Translations under genes and position numbers: made by a program
Assembly: GCF_005517195.1 (NCBI RefSeq)
Contig: NZ_CP040244.1
Span: 2,994,001-3,058,000 of the forward strand
Source: Streptomyces vilmorinianum
GTDB lineage: Bacteria; Actinomycetota; Actinomycetes; Streptomycetales; Streptomycetaceae
Length of the DNA stretch: 64,000 bases
Direction: 5' to 3'
The notes under the pieces: generated by a model
What the model saw: the letters and a program-made list of their open reading frames with translations, nothing else
Told to the model about the DNA's origin: nothing
Databases searched by the model: none
In this document: piece after piece, positions 28,243 through 37,262 of the stretch
How the letters are laid out: every line of letters starts with the position of its first letter
Numbering within the stretch: the stretch's first letter is position 1

Positions 28243-29217
28243 TCAGTGCCGGACGAACTGGACCTGGGTCGGTTGCACGACGTTCGGACGCAGCGCGATC
28301 CCGTCGACCGTCAGTCGTTCGCCGTAGATGTCGGTGATCCTGATCGCACCGCCGCACCCGCTGCCGTCGGCGGAGAGGAAGTAGTTGTAGTCGGTACGGG
28401 GCAACGGCCGCCAGCCGTTGCTGCCGCGGACCTCAAGCCGCGCCAGCGGATTGCGGTGGCCGATCGCCTGGATGCCGCACCAATAGGGGCTGGACCCGAC
28501 CTTGTACCGGATGGAGATCGTGTCGGACGTGCGCGGGCTCAGCAGGCTCCAGGTGATCGGGATCCTGCCGAGCTTGGGGTCGACGAGCTTGGCGAAGGCC
28601 TGTTCGCTGAGGTCGAGTTGCCCGGGCGCGCAGGGCAGGGGGCATTCGTTGGTGATCCGGACCGTGACGGAGTTGCCGTTCGCCGCGCGGACGAGCACGT
28701 ACGCGCCGCACGCCCTGGACGACTCGTAGTCGGTGGTGTTCATCGCCGCGATCATCATGCTGTCGCTCGGGCCGAACAGACAGGAGCCGTCGCCGTTCCC
28801 GGCCTCGTAGACGGTGGCGACTCCCTGGTAGGTGGTCCCGGGCTGAATCCGTCCGGCCGCCGGCGCCGCGGCGGGTGTCGTCCGGGGCGCCTTGGTGGCC
28901 GACGGCCGCGCCGCCGTGGTGGACGCACCGGCCGTCGGGGCCAGGGTCCCCGTCGCATCCGGGCCGCCTGTCGGGGTGGGGCTCCCGTTCAGTGGCGGAG
29001 TGCCGGTCGGCGGTTCGGTCGGGGCGCTCACCTGGGTACTGGCGCCGGGCGCGACCGCGACCGACGCGGCGCCGGTCTCGCGGTCGGGGGCCGAGGCCAT
29101 GACCAGGCAGGCGATGACGCCCGCAGCGGCAAGCGCCACCGCGGCGCCCGCCCCTAGCCTCTGCCTCTGCCTCTGCCTGCGTCTGCGCCGCCGCGCGGCC
29201 TGCCTCGCTGTCATCAT
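28243..29217 (-). CDS. Secreted expansin-like protein (EXLX1 type)
   Basis: A 324-residue protein. An Arg-rich start leads into a membrane or signal helix (GAGAAVALAAAGVIACLVMA), then a Pro/Thr/Ala linker of about 80 residues. The rest is an expansin-like double-psi beta-barrel (YQGVATVYEAGNGDGSCLFG; VTVRITNECP) plus a beta-sandwich domain. Bacterial expansins loosen plant cell walls non-enzymatically, binding cellulose and peptidoglycan. Two adjacent ATGs are possible starts. The (RQ)n stretch is encoded by CTGCCT repeats. Confidence 0.87.
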   Translation of the reverse strand: MMTARQAARRRRRRQRQRQRLGAGAAVALAAAGVIACLVMASAPDRETGAASVAVAPGASTQVSAPTEPPTGTPPLNGSPTPTGGPDATGTLAPTAGASTTAARPSATKAPRTTPAAAPAAGRIQPGTTYQGVATVYEAGNGDGSCLFGPSDSMMIAAMNTTDYESSRACGAYVLVRAANGNSVTVRITNECPLPCAPGQLDLSEQAFAKLVDPKLGRIPITWSLLSPRTSDTISIRYKVGSSPYWCGIQAIGHRNPLARLEVRGSNGWRPLPRTDYNYFLSADGSGCGGAIRITDIYGERLTVDGIALRPNVVQPTQVQFVRH

Positions 29218-29363
29218 GCCTGTCCGTTCGGAAGATCGATTCGACGGTGTACTCCTCAGTGGCCACAGGAGGCACAAAGGTTGCCGACGACTTCACCGAG
29301 AACGAGCACCGGCGCCCACTCACCCCTGCCCGAGGTGACTCAGGGATGACTCCTCAGCAGTCG

Positions 29364-30266
29364 TCAGGGGACGAGGACGAGGACGAGACGGATCGGGTCG
29401 CCGACCTTGTGCTCAAGCCGGTTGACCGCATCGGCGGCATCCGCCAGCGGGATGTGGTCGGTGATGGACGGGGCCAGGTCGAGGCGGCCGGCCGCGGCCA
29501 GCCGCACCAGCTCGGTGACGGACTCCGGAGTGCCGCCGTAGTGCCCGCGTACCTGCTTGCCCAGGTAGTTGAAGGTCAGGCCCTCGGTGATGGTCAGCGG
29601 CGTCGGTGTGATGCCCACCAGGATCAGGGCACCGCCCTGACCGAGCACGGACGCGGCCTGCTCGCGGACGGCGGGCACGCCGGCGCAGTCGAAGGCGAAG
29701 TCCAGACCCCGTTCGCCGGTCGCCGCGCGGACGTGGTCGGCGAAGTCGGGGGCCGTCGGGTAGCGGGCGACGTCCGCGCCGAAGGCCAGAGCGCGCGACC
29801 GGGCGCCGGGCAGTGGGTCGATGGCGATGACCGGCGCGGCGCCGACCAGGCGGGCCAGGCGCACGTTGTGCGCGCCCACACCACCCACGCCCCAGACGCC
29901 GACGGCCTGGGCGGGGCGCACGCCGGCGGTGGTGACGACGGCGGCGTAGGGGGTGGAGACCGCGTCGGGGATGGGGATGAGGGTGTCCTCGCGGGCGAGG
30001 GTGTACTGGGCCCAGCCGCCGTCGTAGTCGATTCCGGCGGTGAGCATCTGGGTGCAGGGGCGGCGGCGCACGCAGCCGGCGCACCGGCCGCAGGTCTTGC
30101 CGGCCTCCAGGGTCACGCGGGTGCCGACGGTCAGGCCCCGCTTGAGGTCGGGGCCAAGCGTGTGGATCACACCGGAGACCTCGTGGCCGACGGTGACCGT
30201 GTCGGAGGTGGCGAACTGCGGGACGAGAGAGCCGTCGATCAGGTGGACGTCCGCTGCTGCGGGCAC
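29364..30266 (-). pseudogene. Zinc alcohol dehydrogenase, N-terminus deleted
   Basis: About 300 residues of a medium-chain alcohol dehydrogenase remain. GHEVSGVIHTLG, the structural-zinc loop CGRCAGCVRRRPC and the NAD motif GVWGVGGVGAHN are intact. Similarity begins only at DVHLIDG. The first 40 or so residues, including the Cys of the usual CHSD catalytic-zinc motif, are gone, and the codons before DVHL read VPAAA. A GTG at 30266 could still start translation, but the catalytic site would be incomplete. The break coincides with the break in the opposing TetR fragment. Confidence 0.75.
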
Positions 30267-30544
30267 TCGGCGGCGCGACGCAGGCCCGTCCTGAACTGGC
30301 TGACGCCGTGTACGAGAGCATGGTCGAGCCCGAGCTGGAGACGATGCGCGCGGTGATCGACCGCGCCGTCGAGCGTGGCGAGGTGACGGCGAAGAACCTG
30401 GCACTCGGTTTCCTGCCCCACCTCATCGCCGGGGCGACCCTCGCCCGACCGGTCGTCGACCGCGCCGAAGCGGACCCCGAGTTCCTCAGCCGCTACGTGG
30501 ACGACGTGGTCCTGCCGACGCTGCTGAGCCCTGAAGTCCCCTGA
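30251..30544 (+). pseudogene. TetR family regulator, C-terminal fragment
   Basis: The reading frame gives LLRALGGATQARPELADAV followed by VEPELETMRAVIDRAVERGE and an ending in LSRYVDDVVLPTLLSPEVP. This is the ligand-binding C-terminal half of a TetR regulator of the type with a TetR_C domain. The DNA-binding HTH is absent. A GTG at 30308 could produce a 78-residue peptide. It is head to head with the truncated dehydrogenase and overlaps its new 5' end. Confidence 0.7.
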
Positions 30545-30671
30545 ACCCGCGGGGCCGAATCATCGGGTGGCACACCTGAGTCGGGCTTGGCCTCGCGACA
30601 GTTCGCCGACCCGGTGGAAGACGTTGTAGCCGAGGCCGGTTTCCGGGTATGTGCTGTCTGGGGCGGGTCCT

Positions 30672-31064
30672 TCAGACCCGTGCTCGTCGCCGAGCGGCCT
30701 GGTCGCTCGCGAGGAGTGCCTCGTTGATGAGGCGGACACCCCGGGCCAGGCGGCTCAGCTGGTCCAGTTCGACGGCGTACAGCCTGATCGTGCTCTCGAT
30801 CGTGGGGTCGGCCACGCCCAGCGTGGGCAGCTCCGCGCGGCAGGTTTGCATCGCCACCCGCACCGCGCGGATCTCGTGCTCGATCTGCAGCTGGGCGTGC
30901 CGGGCCAGGAGAACGGGATGGCGCGTGAGGGTGGTGTAGCCGGCGTACCGGGCCGGCAGGAGGTCCCGCAGCCAGCGGACGGCCGTGCTTTCCCAATCGC
31001 GGTTGCCGGGGGTCGTGACCGAGTACGGCCAGTCGGTGCTGATCGGAGCGCGGTGATGGGACAT
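30672..31064 (-). CDS. Conserved-looking hypothetical protein
   Basis: 130 residues, mostly alpha-helical by composition, with no recognised domain. Notable stretches are DWESTAVRWLRDLLPARYAGY and ARHAQLQIEHEIRAVRVAM. The start is an ATG with AAGG upstream. It follows the methyltransferase gene on the same strand across a 118-bp A+T-rich gap, so it may have its own promoter. It may belong to the radical SAM cluster but nothing in it shows a function. Confidence 0.65.
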   Translation of the reverse strand: MSHHRAPISTDWPYSVTTPGNRDWESTAVRWLRDLLPARYAGYTTLTRHPVLLARHAQLQIEHEIRAVRVAMQTCRAELPTLGVADPTIESTIRLYAVELDQLSRLARGVRLINEALLASDQAARRRARV

Positions 31065-31104
31065 CGTTGTCGCCTTAGGAAGGGGCCTGTTCGGCGGGGT
31101 GCGG

Positions 31105-31164
31105 CCGACACTGAGTAGTAAATAAATATACCGTCGAGTACGCAAGGGCATGAAAAAATTCATG
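31105..31164. promoter_or_regulatory. A+T-rich upstream region with a CATGAA palindrome
   Basis: CATGAA (31149-31154) and TTCATG (31159-31164) form a 16-bp palindrome around AAAA. Next to it is AGTAGTAAATAAATATAC, one of the most A+T-rich stretches in the window. Position, directly upstream of the hypothetical gene, suggests its promoter and operator. Confidence 0.4.
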
Positions 31165-31182
31165 AGGGCGACGTACGCGGCG

Positions 31183-31980
31183 TCAGATCCCCCCACGCGC
31201 CTTCTCCGCCGTCAGCAGCGCGTAGCCGAGCGCGCGGTCCGCCACGGCTGTGCGGGCGGCCGCCAGGGCCGTGGGGGCGGCGGCGAGGTCGATGCCGGTG
31301 GCAGTGAGCTTGTACGGGGCGGTCATGCGCAGCAGGGTCAGTCTCGCCTCGATCTGGTCGATCATCCGAAGCATCGCGCCGTCGTGGCGTTCCGTGCGCA
31401 GGGTGCGCAGGCCGGCGACGGACAGGATCTCCGCGTACTCCTCCAGCGGGCGGGCGTCGGCGATGCAGGCGATGTGGGCGCCGAGGCCGGTGAGTTCGGG
31501 CGGGAGCCGGTCGGGGGCGATGGTGACGTCGGTGATGCCGAGCCGGCCGCCGGGCTTCAGCACCCGGGCGAACTCCGCCGCGGCCTGTGGCTTGTCGGGG
31601 AAGGTGCACAGCGCGCACTCGCACACCACGGCGTCGAAGACGCCGTCCGGGTACGGGAGGTGCTCGGCGTCCCCGGTGGTGAACCGGGCCCGGTCGGTGA
31701 GTCCGGCCGCTTGGGCGGCGCCTTGGGCGAGGGTGGTGTTCGCCGGCGCGTAATCCACCCCCTCGACCTCGGCGTCGTACACGTCGGCGAGCAGCAGGGC
31801 GGTCGTTCCGCGCCCGGAGGCGACGTCCAGGACCCGCGCGCCCGGGGTGAGTGCGAGGGCGTCGGCGAGGCGTCGGGTCAGCGTGGTGCCGCCGGGGTGG
31901 TAGGAGTCGCCGAGCAGCAGGGCGACGACGTCGGAGGAGTACGCGGCGGCGCAGCAGGACTTGATCGCGTCACTGTCCAT
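31183..31980 (-). CDS. Class I SAM-dependent methyltransferase paired with the radical SAM gene
   Basis: A 265-residue Methyltransf_11-type protein. The SAM loop is VLDVASGRGTTALLLA near residue 50 and the post-motif region CALCTFPDKPQAAAEF. The N-terminus has an unusual IKSCCAAAYSSDVVALLLGD segment with a Cys pair. It somewhat resembles arsenite methyltransferases but lacks enough of their cysteines to claim that role. Its start overlaps the radical SAM stop by 11 bp, so the two proteins are translationally coupled and likely act in one pathway. Confidence 0.82.
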   Translation of the reverse strand: MDSDAIKSCCAAAYSSDVVALLLGDSYHPGGTTLTRRLADALALTPGARVLDVASGRGTTALLLADVYDAEVEGVDYAPANTTLAQGAAQAAGLTDRARFTTGDAEHLPYPDGVFDAVVCECALCTFPDKPQAAAEFARVLKPGGRLGITDVTIAPDRLPPELTGLGAHIACIADARPLEEYAEILSVAGLRTLRTERHDGAMLRMIDQIEARLTLLRMTAPYKLTATGIDLAAAPTALAAARTAVADRALGYALLTAEKARGGI

Positions 31981-33565
31981 CGCGGGATTCCTCCACGGTC
32001 TTGGAGCCGTACGGTGTGGTGGTGAGGCGGCCGGCGAGCGGCAGGGCGTTGGGGACGACGTCGGCGACCGGCACGCCGGACATCTGCGCGCGGATCTGCT
32101 CCCGGTAGCCGACGGAGTTGTACGCGCAGAACGGGATGAGGCGCCCGTCGGGCGTGATCTCCTCGACGCAGCACTTCATCAGCTGCTTGACGTTGAGGGT
32201 GTAGGGGTCCTGGAAGTCCTGCACCACGATCATGAACGCCCTGTCGTTGAGGTCCTTCACGGCCTCGGGCAGGTCGATGCCGCACGCTCCCCCGTAGCCT
32301 TCGGCACGGGAGGTACCCCCAACACAGTCCAGGGCCTCGGCCGTGGCGCGCAGCTTCTCCTCGGTGGTCTCCGTGCCCATGAACGCGGAGGCCGACCACA
32401 GCTTCTCCAGGGCCTCGCGGATCCCGGCGTCAGGCATGACCCGGTTGGTGACGTAGTCGAGGTGGTCCTCCACGTTGAGCAGCCGCGGGATGGGCACGAC
32501 CGTGCGGTTGCCCGGTTCGCCGTCCACAAGCAGGTAGGTGATGGAGCGACAGGTCGGGAAGCAGCACGGCACCGGGAAGAAGTCGCCCTTGTGGAACCAC
32601 TCCGGCCGCTGGGCGTTGATGAGCCGGATGACGTCGGGGTTGGTGAGCCGGTTCAGCGGGTCGAACTCCACGTGCCGGCCGGAGTGGGTCACCGGCTGGA
32701 AGGCCACGGAGCGTACGGCGGGGTGATCGATGCCGTACTCGATGATGTCGCCGAGTTCGTGTTCGTTCAGGCCGCGCTCGACGGCGGCGACGAGGGTGAC
32801 GGTCAGACCGGCCTCGGCGCAGTTGTCCAGGGCCCGCTGTTTGAACGTACGCAGGTCCCGGCCGCGGATCTCCAGGTGGGTGCGTTCGTCGAAGCCGTCG
32901 AACTGGAGGTAGATGTTCACCGACTTGCCCGGCACCTGGTTGCGCTTGCCGAGTTCGGCGACGAACGTGCGGTCGGTGGCCAGGCGGATGCCGTTGGTGT
33001 TGAGAGTGACGTTTCTGATCGGGCGGGCCAGGGCGAGGTCGATGAAGTCCAGGACGTGCTTGTGGACAGTGGGCTCTCCGCCGGAGAACATCACCACCTC
33101 CGCCTCGCCCTCGCTGGCCACGAAGGTGTCGAGCATCCGCGCGCACTGCTCATGGGTGATCGCGTAGCCGTCCGGCTGATGTCCTGAGTCGGCGAAGCAG
33201 ATCGGGCAGTCCAGGTTGCAGCCCGTGTTGACCTCGATGATCCCCAGGCACGCGTGCTGCTTGTGCTCCGGGCACAGCCCGCAGTCCGACGGACAGCCGT
33301 CCCTCACCTCGGTCTGGAAGACGAGCGGGATCGTGCCGGGCTTGTTGAAACGGGTGGAGGACAGGTACTCCTCGGCGTCCCCGTAGACGAGGGCCTCGAA
33401 CTCACCGTGACCGCGGCAGCGTTTGCGCAGGTACACCTTGTTGTCGCGGATGTTGACCTGCGCGTCGACCGGTGTCTTGCACATCGGGCAGATCGACTTG
33501 GTGAACTCGACGAACACCTCGTCGCGGTCCACCTTGCGCCGTGGCTCGGGGGTGGCCTGGGTCAT
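31970..33565 (-). CDS. Radical SAM protein resembling tetraether-lipid synthase (Tes)/MJ0619 family
   Basis: A 531-residue radical SAM enzyme with Cys116-x3-Cys120-x2-Cys123 (GCNLDCPICF). The N-terminus has a rubredoxin-like CPMC...CRGHGEFE unit (Cys26, Cys29, Cys50). An auxiliary motif follows, CPSDCGLCPEHKQHAC, then the SAM-domain GGEPT. The C-terminus has CCFPTC and KCCVEEITPDGRLIPFCAYN. This multi-cluster order matches my recollection of MJ0619-type proteins, which couple unactivated carbons in lipid tails or methylate pterins. The start has AGGAGGAG upstream. The real substrate is unknown. Confidence 0.8.
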   Translation of the reverse strand: MTQATPEPRRKVDRDEVFVEFTKSICPMCKTPVDAQVNIRDNKVYLRKRCRGHGEFEALVYGDAEEYLSSTRFNKPGTIPLVFQTEVRDGCPSDCGLCPEHKQHACLGIIEVNTGCNLDCPICFADSGHQPDGYAITHEQCARMLDTFVASEGEAEVVMFSGGEPTVHKHVLDFIDLALARPIRNVTLNTNGIRLATDRTFVAELGKRNQVPGKSVNIYLQFDGFDERTHLEIRGRDLRTFKQRALDNCAEAGLTVTLVAAVERGLNEHELGDIIEYGIDHPAVRSVAFQPVTHSGRHVEFDPLNRLTNPDVIRLINAQRPEWFHKGDFFPVPCCFPTCRSITYLLVDGEPGNRTVVPIPRLLNVEDHLDYVTNRVMPDAGIREALEKLWSASAFMGTETTEEKLRATAEALDCVGGTSRAEGYGGACGIDLPEAVKDLNDRAFMIVVQDFQDPYTLNVKQLMKCCVEEITPDGRLIPFCAYNSVGYREQIRAQMSGVPVADVVPNALPLAGRLTTTPYGSKTVEESRDGQ

Positions 33566-33657
33566 CCTGGACTCCTCCTGCTCGCGAGTGCGCCACGATC
33601 CGCAGCACCATGATCCGAACGCTAGGCCCGGATCGGAGCGGAGAACTGTAAGCGCGC

Positions 33658-34227
33658 TCACGACAGGGCCGAGCGTCTCTCCGCCTCCTGTCCGACCGCT
33701 GCCAGGGACGCCGCGACGGTCGCCTCCCAGCGCGGAGCGACCACGCCGCCCCACCACTGGCCCGCCCGCCACAGGTCCGTGGAGAGCTCACCCTCGTACA
33801 CCAGCCGGGTTCCCGGCCCCCGCTCGCTGAGCGTGAACGACTCCGTGACGGCGGGCACGGGCCCTCGTACGAGCCGGAAGTCGACCCGCTCCGGCCGGGT
33901 GAACCTGACCGTCTCCACCGTCGTCGACGTCAGCCGGCCACCCGCGACCGGGGTGTGATGCGCCGCCAGCACCATGTCGGCACCACGCTCCACCACCTGC
34001 ACTTTCTCCCGCATCGCCCGCGTGGCCTGCCCCAGATACGGCTGGGCGATCACCTCGAAGACCGTCTCGCGGGGCGCCGCGATGTCGACCGTCTGCGGCC
34101 CCAGCGGGCGCGTCCTGCGGCCGATACCCACGTCCAGGGGCAGCGCCCCCGTCACCAGCCCCAGATACCCGGCCACCGCACCCCCTACGGCCCCCACGGC
34201 CACCAACCCGCCGGTCACCCATGCCAT
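33658..34227 (-). CDS. SRPBCC/START-like protein with N-terminal membrane helix
   Basis: A 189-residue protein. The first 28 residues are a hydrophobic helix (VTGGLVAVGAVGGAVAGYLG). The rest is an SRPBCC-type fold (VDIAAPRETVFEVIAQPYLG; VETVRFTRPERVDFRLVRGP; GTRLVYEGELSTDLW) that makes a cavity for lipids or polyketides. AGGAAGGA precedes the ATG. It is upstream of and on the same strand as the radical SAM gene (92-bp gap), which suggests a lipid-binding partner. Confidence 0.75.
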   Translation of the reverse strand: MAWVTGGLVAVGAVGGAVAGYLGLVTGALPLDVGIGRRTRPLGPQTVDIAAPRETVFEVIAQPYLGQATRAMREKVQVVERGADMVLAAHHTPVAGGRLTSTTVETVRFTRPERVDFRLVRGPVPAVTESFTLSERGPGTRLVYEGELSTDLWRAGQWWGGVVAPRWEATVAASLAAVGQEAERRSALS

Positions 34228-34374
34228 GCCCGCGTCCTTCCTGCTCGGCCTGTTCCTCCGTCTCGGACCGAGGCTAGGGCGGATGCCCCTGCTGATCGGT
34301 GAGCGCGCCCACCTTCGACCACCGTCCGGCCGCATACCGTGAGTACGACCGTCACCCCACGAAGGGACACGGGC

Positions 34375-35058
34375 GTGGAGTCCGCAGCGAAGTCCGTATC
34401 CGAGTACGCCGACAGCCGCGCTGCCACCGATGCCCTCCTGAGCGTCCTGCGGGAAGGCCGCATGTCGCCGCCTGCCCTCGCACGGTTCATGAGCCAGGCC
34501 GCCCACAGATCACTACGGCAAGCGGCCGACCGCCCGCGCGCCCTGGCCGAGCTCACCGCCCTGCACGGTCTGCTTCTCGCCCTGGCCGCGGGCAGGCGCC
34601 CGGGACGCCGCTGGGTGGCGACCAGCTGGGCGCTCGCCGCACTGCACCTGGGCCTGCTGGAACGGCGCGAACGGCTCACCACCGCCGACACGCTCACCCT
34701 CATCCGCGCCAACCTCCCGGCGCTGCCCGGCGGGGCGAGCCGCTGGTCCGGGCTGCTGGCGATCACCCTCGACCTCGCCGACGGCCGCCTGGCGCGCCGT
34801 CACGGCACCGCCTCCCCGTTCGGCGACTACGCCGACACGTTCGCCGACGCCGCCTACTGGACCTGGCTCACCCTGGGCCACGAGCCCAGCCGCACCGTAC
34901 GGGCAGCCGCCGTCGCCGCCTGGGCGCTGCCCGTCGTCACCGTCACGGCGATCGCGCTGCGCGGCGGCGCCATGCCCGAGCGGCCCCGCCCCACCCTGCT
35001 CCGGCCGGCCGCCGCCCTGCAGGGTCTCGTCGCGCTACGCCACCTCACCCGCCGCTGA
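34375..35058 (+). CDS. CDP-alcohol phosphatidyltransferase family membrane protein
   Basis: A 227-residue membrane enzyme. The complete family signature DxxDGxxARx8GxxxDxxxD is present from Asp133 to Asp158 (LDLADGRLARRHG, then GDYADTFAD). Such enzymes transfer a phosphatidyl group from CDP-diacylglycerol to an alcohol in phospholipid synthesis. The N-terminal 60 residues are an unusual soluble helical extension. The GTG with GAAGGGA upstream was preferred over a GTG 12 codons earlier. It is divergent from the START-like and radical SAM genes. Confidence 0.82.
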   Translation: MESAAKSVSEYADSRAATDALLSVLREGRMSPPALARFMSQAAHRSLRQAADRPRALAELTALHGLLLALAAGRRPGRRWVATSWALAALHLGLLERRERLTTADTLTLIRANLPALPGGASRWSGLLAITLDLADGRLARRHGTASPFGDYADTFADAAYWTWLTLGHEPSRTVRAAAVAAWALPVVTVTAIALRGGAMPERPRPTLLRPAAALQGLVALRHLTRR

Positions 35059-35096
35059 CGCTTCGTCCGGGGAGGGCCCACGCCAGGCCCGGCCCG

Positions 35097-35846
35097 TCAC
35101 ATGAGCCGGGAACCCGGGTCTCGGACCAGGGGCGCCGTACCCACGGAGTTGCTCACGTTGAAGGTGATGCTCCCCGCTCGGTAGCGGTCGTCCGTCCATT
35201 CGATGGGGCGGCCGTCCGGGTTGCTGGTGAGATGGCGTTGGCGGAGGAGGGGGCTTCCCCGGCGGACGCGGAGCAGACGGGCGTCGTCGCTTCCGGCGGG
35301 GACGGCGTCGATGAGGTGTTCGCCGTAGTGGGCGACGATTCCGGCTTCCTCGGCCATGCTGTCCATGATCGAGGCGCAGTCGACGGGCAGCGTTTCGACG
35401 GTGGGTGCGACCCAGTCGGCGTATGCGGTGCGCTCCACCATCACCGGTTCGCCGTCCAGGAAGCGCAGCCGCAGGACGTCCAGGATCTCGGCCCCCTCGG
35501 GGAGGGTGAGACGGCGCGCCTCCTCCGGGGTGGCGCGGCGGCGTTCACGGTGGAGGAAGCGGCTTGTCGCTTCGTAACCCATGGTCCGTGCCCACTGGGC
35601 GAAGCTGTGGAGCTCGGCGAAGCTGTGCCGGCGCTCCTTGCGGAGCACGATGCGGCGGGCACCCTGGCGTGAGCCGATGAGCCCTTCCGAGGTGAGCAGG
35701 GCCACGGCCTGGCGCACCGTACCGCGCGACGCGGACCAGCGGGCGGCGAGGTCGCTCTCGGACGGCAGGCGGGCGCCGACGGGGTATTCGCCCCTGAGGA
35801 TCGACCGGCGGAGTCCCTCCGCGATCTCCACGTAGATCGCCGTCAC
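35097..35846 (-). CDS. GntR family regulator, HutC/UTRA subfamily
   Basis: A 249-residue regulator. The winged HTH covers the first 75 residues (GARLPSESDLAARWSASRGT; RQAVALLTSEGLIGSRQGAR), and the C-terminal UTRA domain binds a small effector. The start is the GTG after AGGAGGGGACGTC. It is divergent from the ABC importer operon and probably controls it through the palindrome found upstream of that operon. Confidence 0.9.
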   Translation of the reverse strand: MTAIYVEIAEGLRRSILRGEYPVGARLPSESDLAARWSASRGTVRQAVALLTSEGLIGSRQGARRIVLRKERRHSFAELHSFAQWARTMGYEATSRFLHRERRRATPEEARRLTLPEGAEILDVLRLRFLDGEPVMVERTAYADWVAPTVETLPVDCASIMDSMAEEAGIVAHYGEHLIDAVPAGSDDARLLRVRRGSPLLRQRHLTSNPDGRPIEWTDDRYRAGSITFNVSNSVGTAPLVRDPGSRLM

Positions 35847-36069
35847 GACGTCCCCTCCTTGTGTCCGCGATTGCGCACAGTCCGTCACGACGTGTGCTGT
35901 TCCCCGCTCACCCTAACCCGCGGGTTCCGCGGCCGGTGCTTCTTCCCGCCCGTCTCAAGTCACCTGCATTCACCTGCGGTTCACCGCAACCGGCTCTTCC
36001 GGGAGCCGTGTGCGGGCCGTCATGTCCCGTTCATCTCTCGGACAGCATGCGCGGGCGAACTAGGGGCGG

Positions 36070-36083
36070 CTTGTTCAGACAAG
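36070..36083. promoter_or_regulatory. Candidate GntR operator CTTGTTCAGACAAG
   Basis: CTTGT and ACAAG form a perfect inverted repeat around TCAG, 27 bp before the first gene of the importer operon. HutC-subfamily operators commonly have a TTGTnnAGACAA or TGGTnTAGACCA core, and this site fits the first. Its position just ahead of the ribosome-binding site suits repression. Confidence 0.55.
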
Positions 36084-36110
36084 TTCCGTCACTCGCTCCT
36101 GGGAGAACCC

Positions 36111-37262
36111 GTGCGTAGAACCTCCGTCCGCGGCGCCGCCGTCCTGCTCGGCGCCGTCGTCCTGACCACCGTCACCGCCTGTGGAGCCGCACCCGAGGGC
36201 GCGGCGGGCGCCGCAGGCGATGGCGCGAAGGCGGCCACCGCGGCTTCGGCCGAGGACTTCGGCGGCATGGACGCCCTCGTCAAGGCGGCCAAGCAGGAGG
36301 GCACGCTCCACGTCATCGCCCTGCCGCCGGACTGGGCCAACTACGGCGAGCTGATCAAGGCGTTCGAGACGAAGTACGGGATCAAGGTCGAGAGCGAGAA
36401 CCCGGACGCGTCCAGCGCCGACGAGATCGCCGCCGTCAAGTCACGCAAGGGCCAGAAGCGCGCGCCCGACGTCCTCGACCTGGGCATCGCCTTCGCCCGC
36501 AGCGGCGCCGAGGAGGGCCTGTTCGCCCCGTACAAGGTCGAGGCGTGGGACAAGATCCCCGCGGGCCAGAAGGACGAGACCGGGCGCTGGTACAACGACT
36601 ACGGCGGCTACGTCTCCATCGGCTGCGACGCCAAGCGGATCGCGAACTGCCCGCAGACCTTCGCCGACCTCCTCAAGCCCGAGTACAAGGGCAAGGTCGC
36701 GCTCAACGGCAACCCCACCAAGTCCGGTTCGGCCTTCGGAGGCGTGTACGCGGCCGCCCTCGCCGACAAGGGCTCCTTCGCCGACATCCAGCCCGGCATC
36801 GACTTCTTCGGCAAGCTGAAGAAGAGCGGCAACTTCATCCCCGTCGAGTCCACCCCGGCCACGGTCGAGAAGGGCGAGACGCCCATCAGCATCGACTGGG
36901 ACTACCTCAACGCCGGCTACGCCGACCAGTTCAAGGACAAGGGCGTCGACTGGAAGGTCGCCGTCCCGGCCGACGGCGTGTACGCCCAGTTCTACTCCCA
37001 GGCCATCAACAAGGACGCCCCGCACCCCGCGGCCGCCCGCCTGTGGATGGAGTTCCTCTACAGCACCGAGGGCCAGAACCTCTGGCTCAAGGGATACGCC
37101 CGCCCCGTCCTGCTGCCCGCCATGACCGCCGACGGCAGCGCCGACAAGACGTTCGTCGCCAAGCTGCCCAAGGTCGACGGCACCCCGGCCTTCCCGACCT
37201 CCGCCGAGCTGGACAAGGCCAAGGCCACGCTCGCCGAGAAGTGGGACAAGGCCGTCTCCTGA
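36111..37262 (+). CDS. ABC importer substrate-binding lipoprotein
   Basis: A 383-residue extracellular binding protein. The lipobox cysteine is Cys24 (VVLTTVTAC), after a twin-Arg-like start. The fold is that of iron, polyamine and aminoethylphosphonate-type binding proteins (GTLHVIALPPDWANYGELIK; FADLLKPEYKGKVALNG; SIDWDYLNAGY). GGGAGAA precedes the GTG start. The next gene overlaps it by ATGA. The operon suggests a small phosphorylated or organic anion ligand, but the ligand cannot be read from sequence. Confidence 0.88.
   Translation: MRRTSVRGAAVLLGAVVLTTVTACGAAPEGAAGAAGDGAKAATAASAEDFGGMDALVKAAKQEGTLHVIALPPDWANYGELIKAFETKYGIKVESENPDASSADEIAAVKSRKGQKRAPDVLDLGIAFARSGAEEGLFAPYKVEAWDKIPAGQKDETGRWYNDYGGYVSIGCDAKRIANCPQTFADLLKPEYKGKVALNGNPTKSGSAFGGVYAAALADKGSFADIQPGIDFFGKLKKSGNFIPVESTPATVEKGETPISIDWDYLNAGYADQFKDKGVDWKVAVPADGVYAQFYSQAINKDAPHPAAARLWMEFLYSTEGQNLWLKGYARPVLLPAMTADGSADKTFVAKLPKVDGTPAFPTSAELDKAKATLAEKWDKAVS

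Noticed and set aside
30308..30544. 78-residue intact small regulator
   Set aside because: It is the C-terminal half of a TetR protein without HTH, and the frame continues upstream with further TetR-like residues before breaking; a remnant is the better reading.
31183..33565. Arsenic methylation or arsenosugar pathway
   Set aside because: The methyltransferase has some resemblance to ArsM, but no ars genes are near and the radical SAM architecture is MJ0619/Tes-like rather than ArsS-like.
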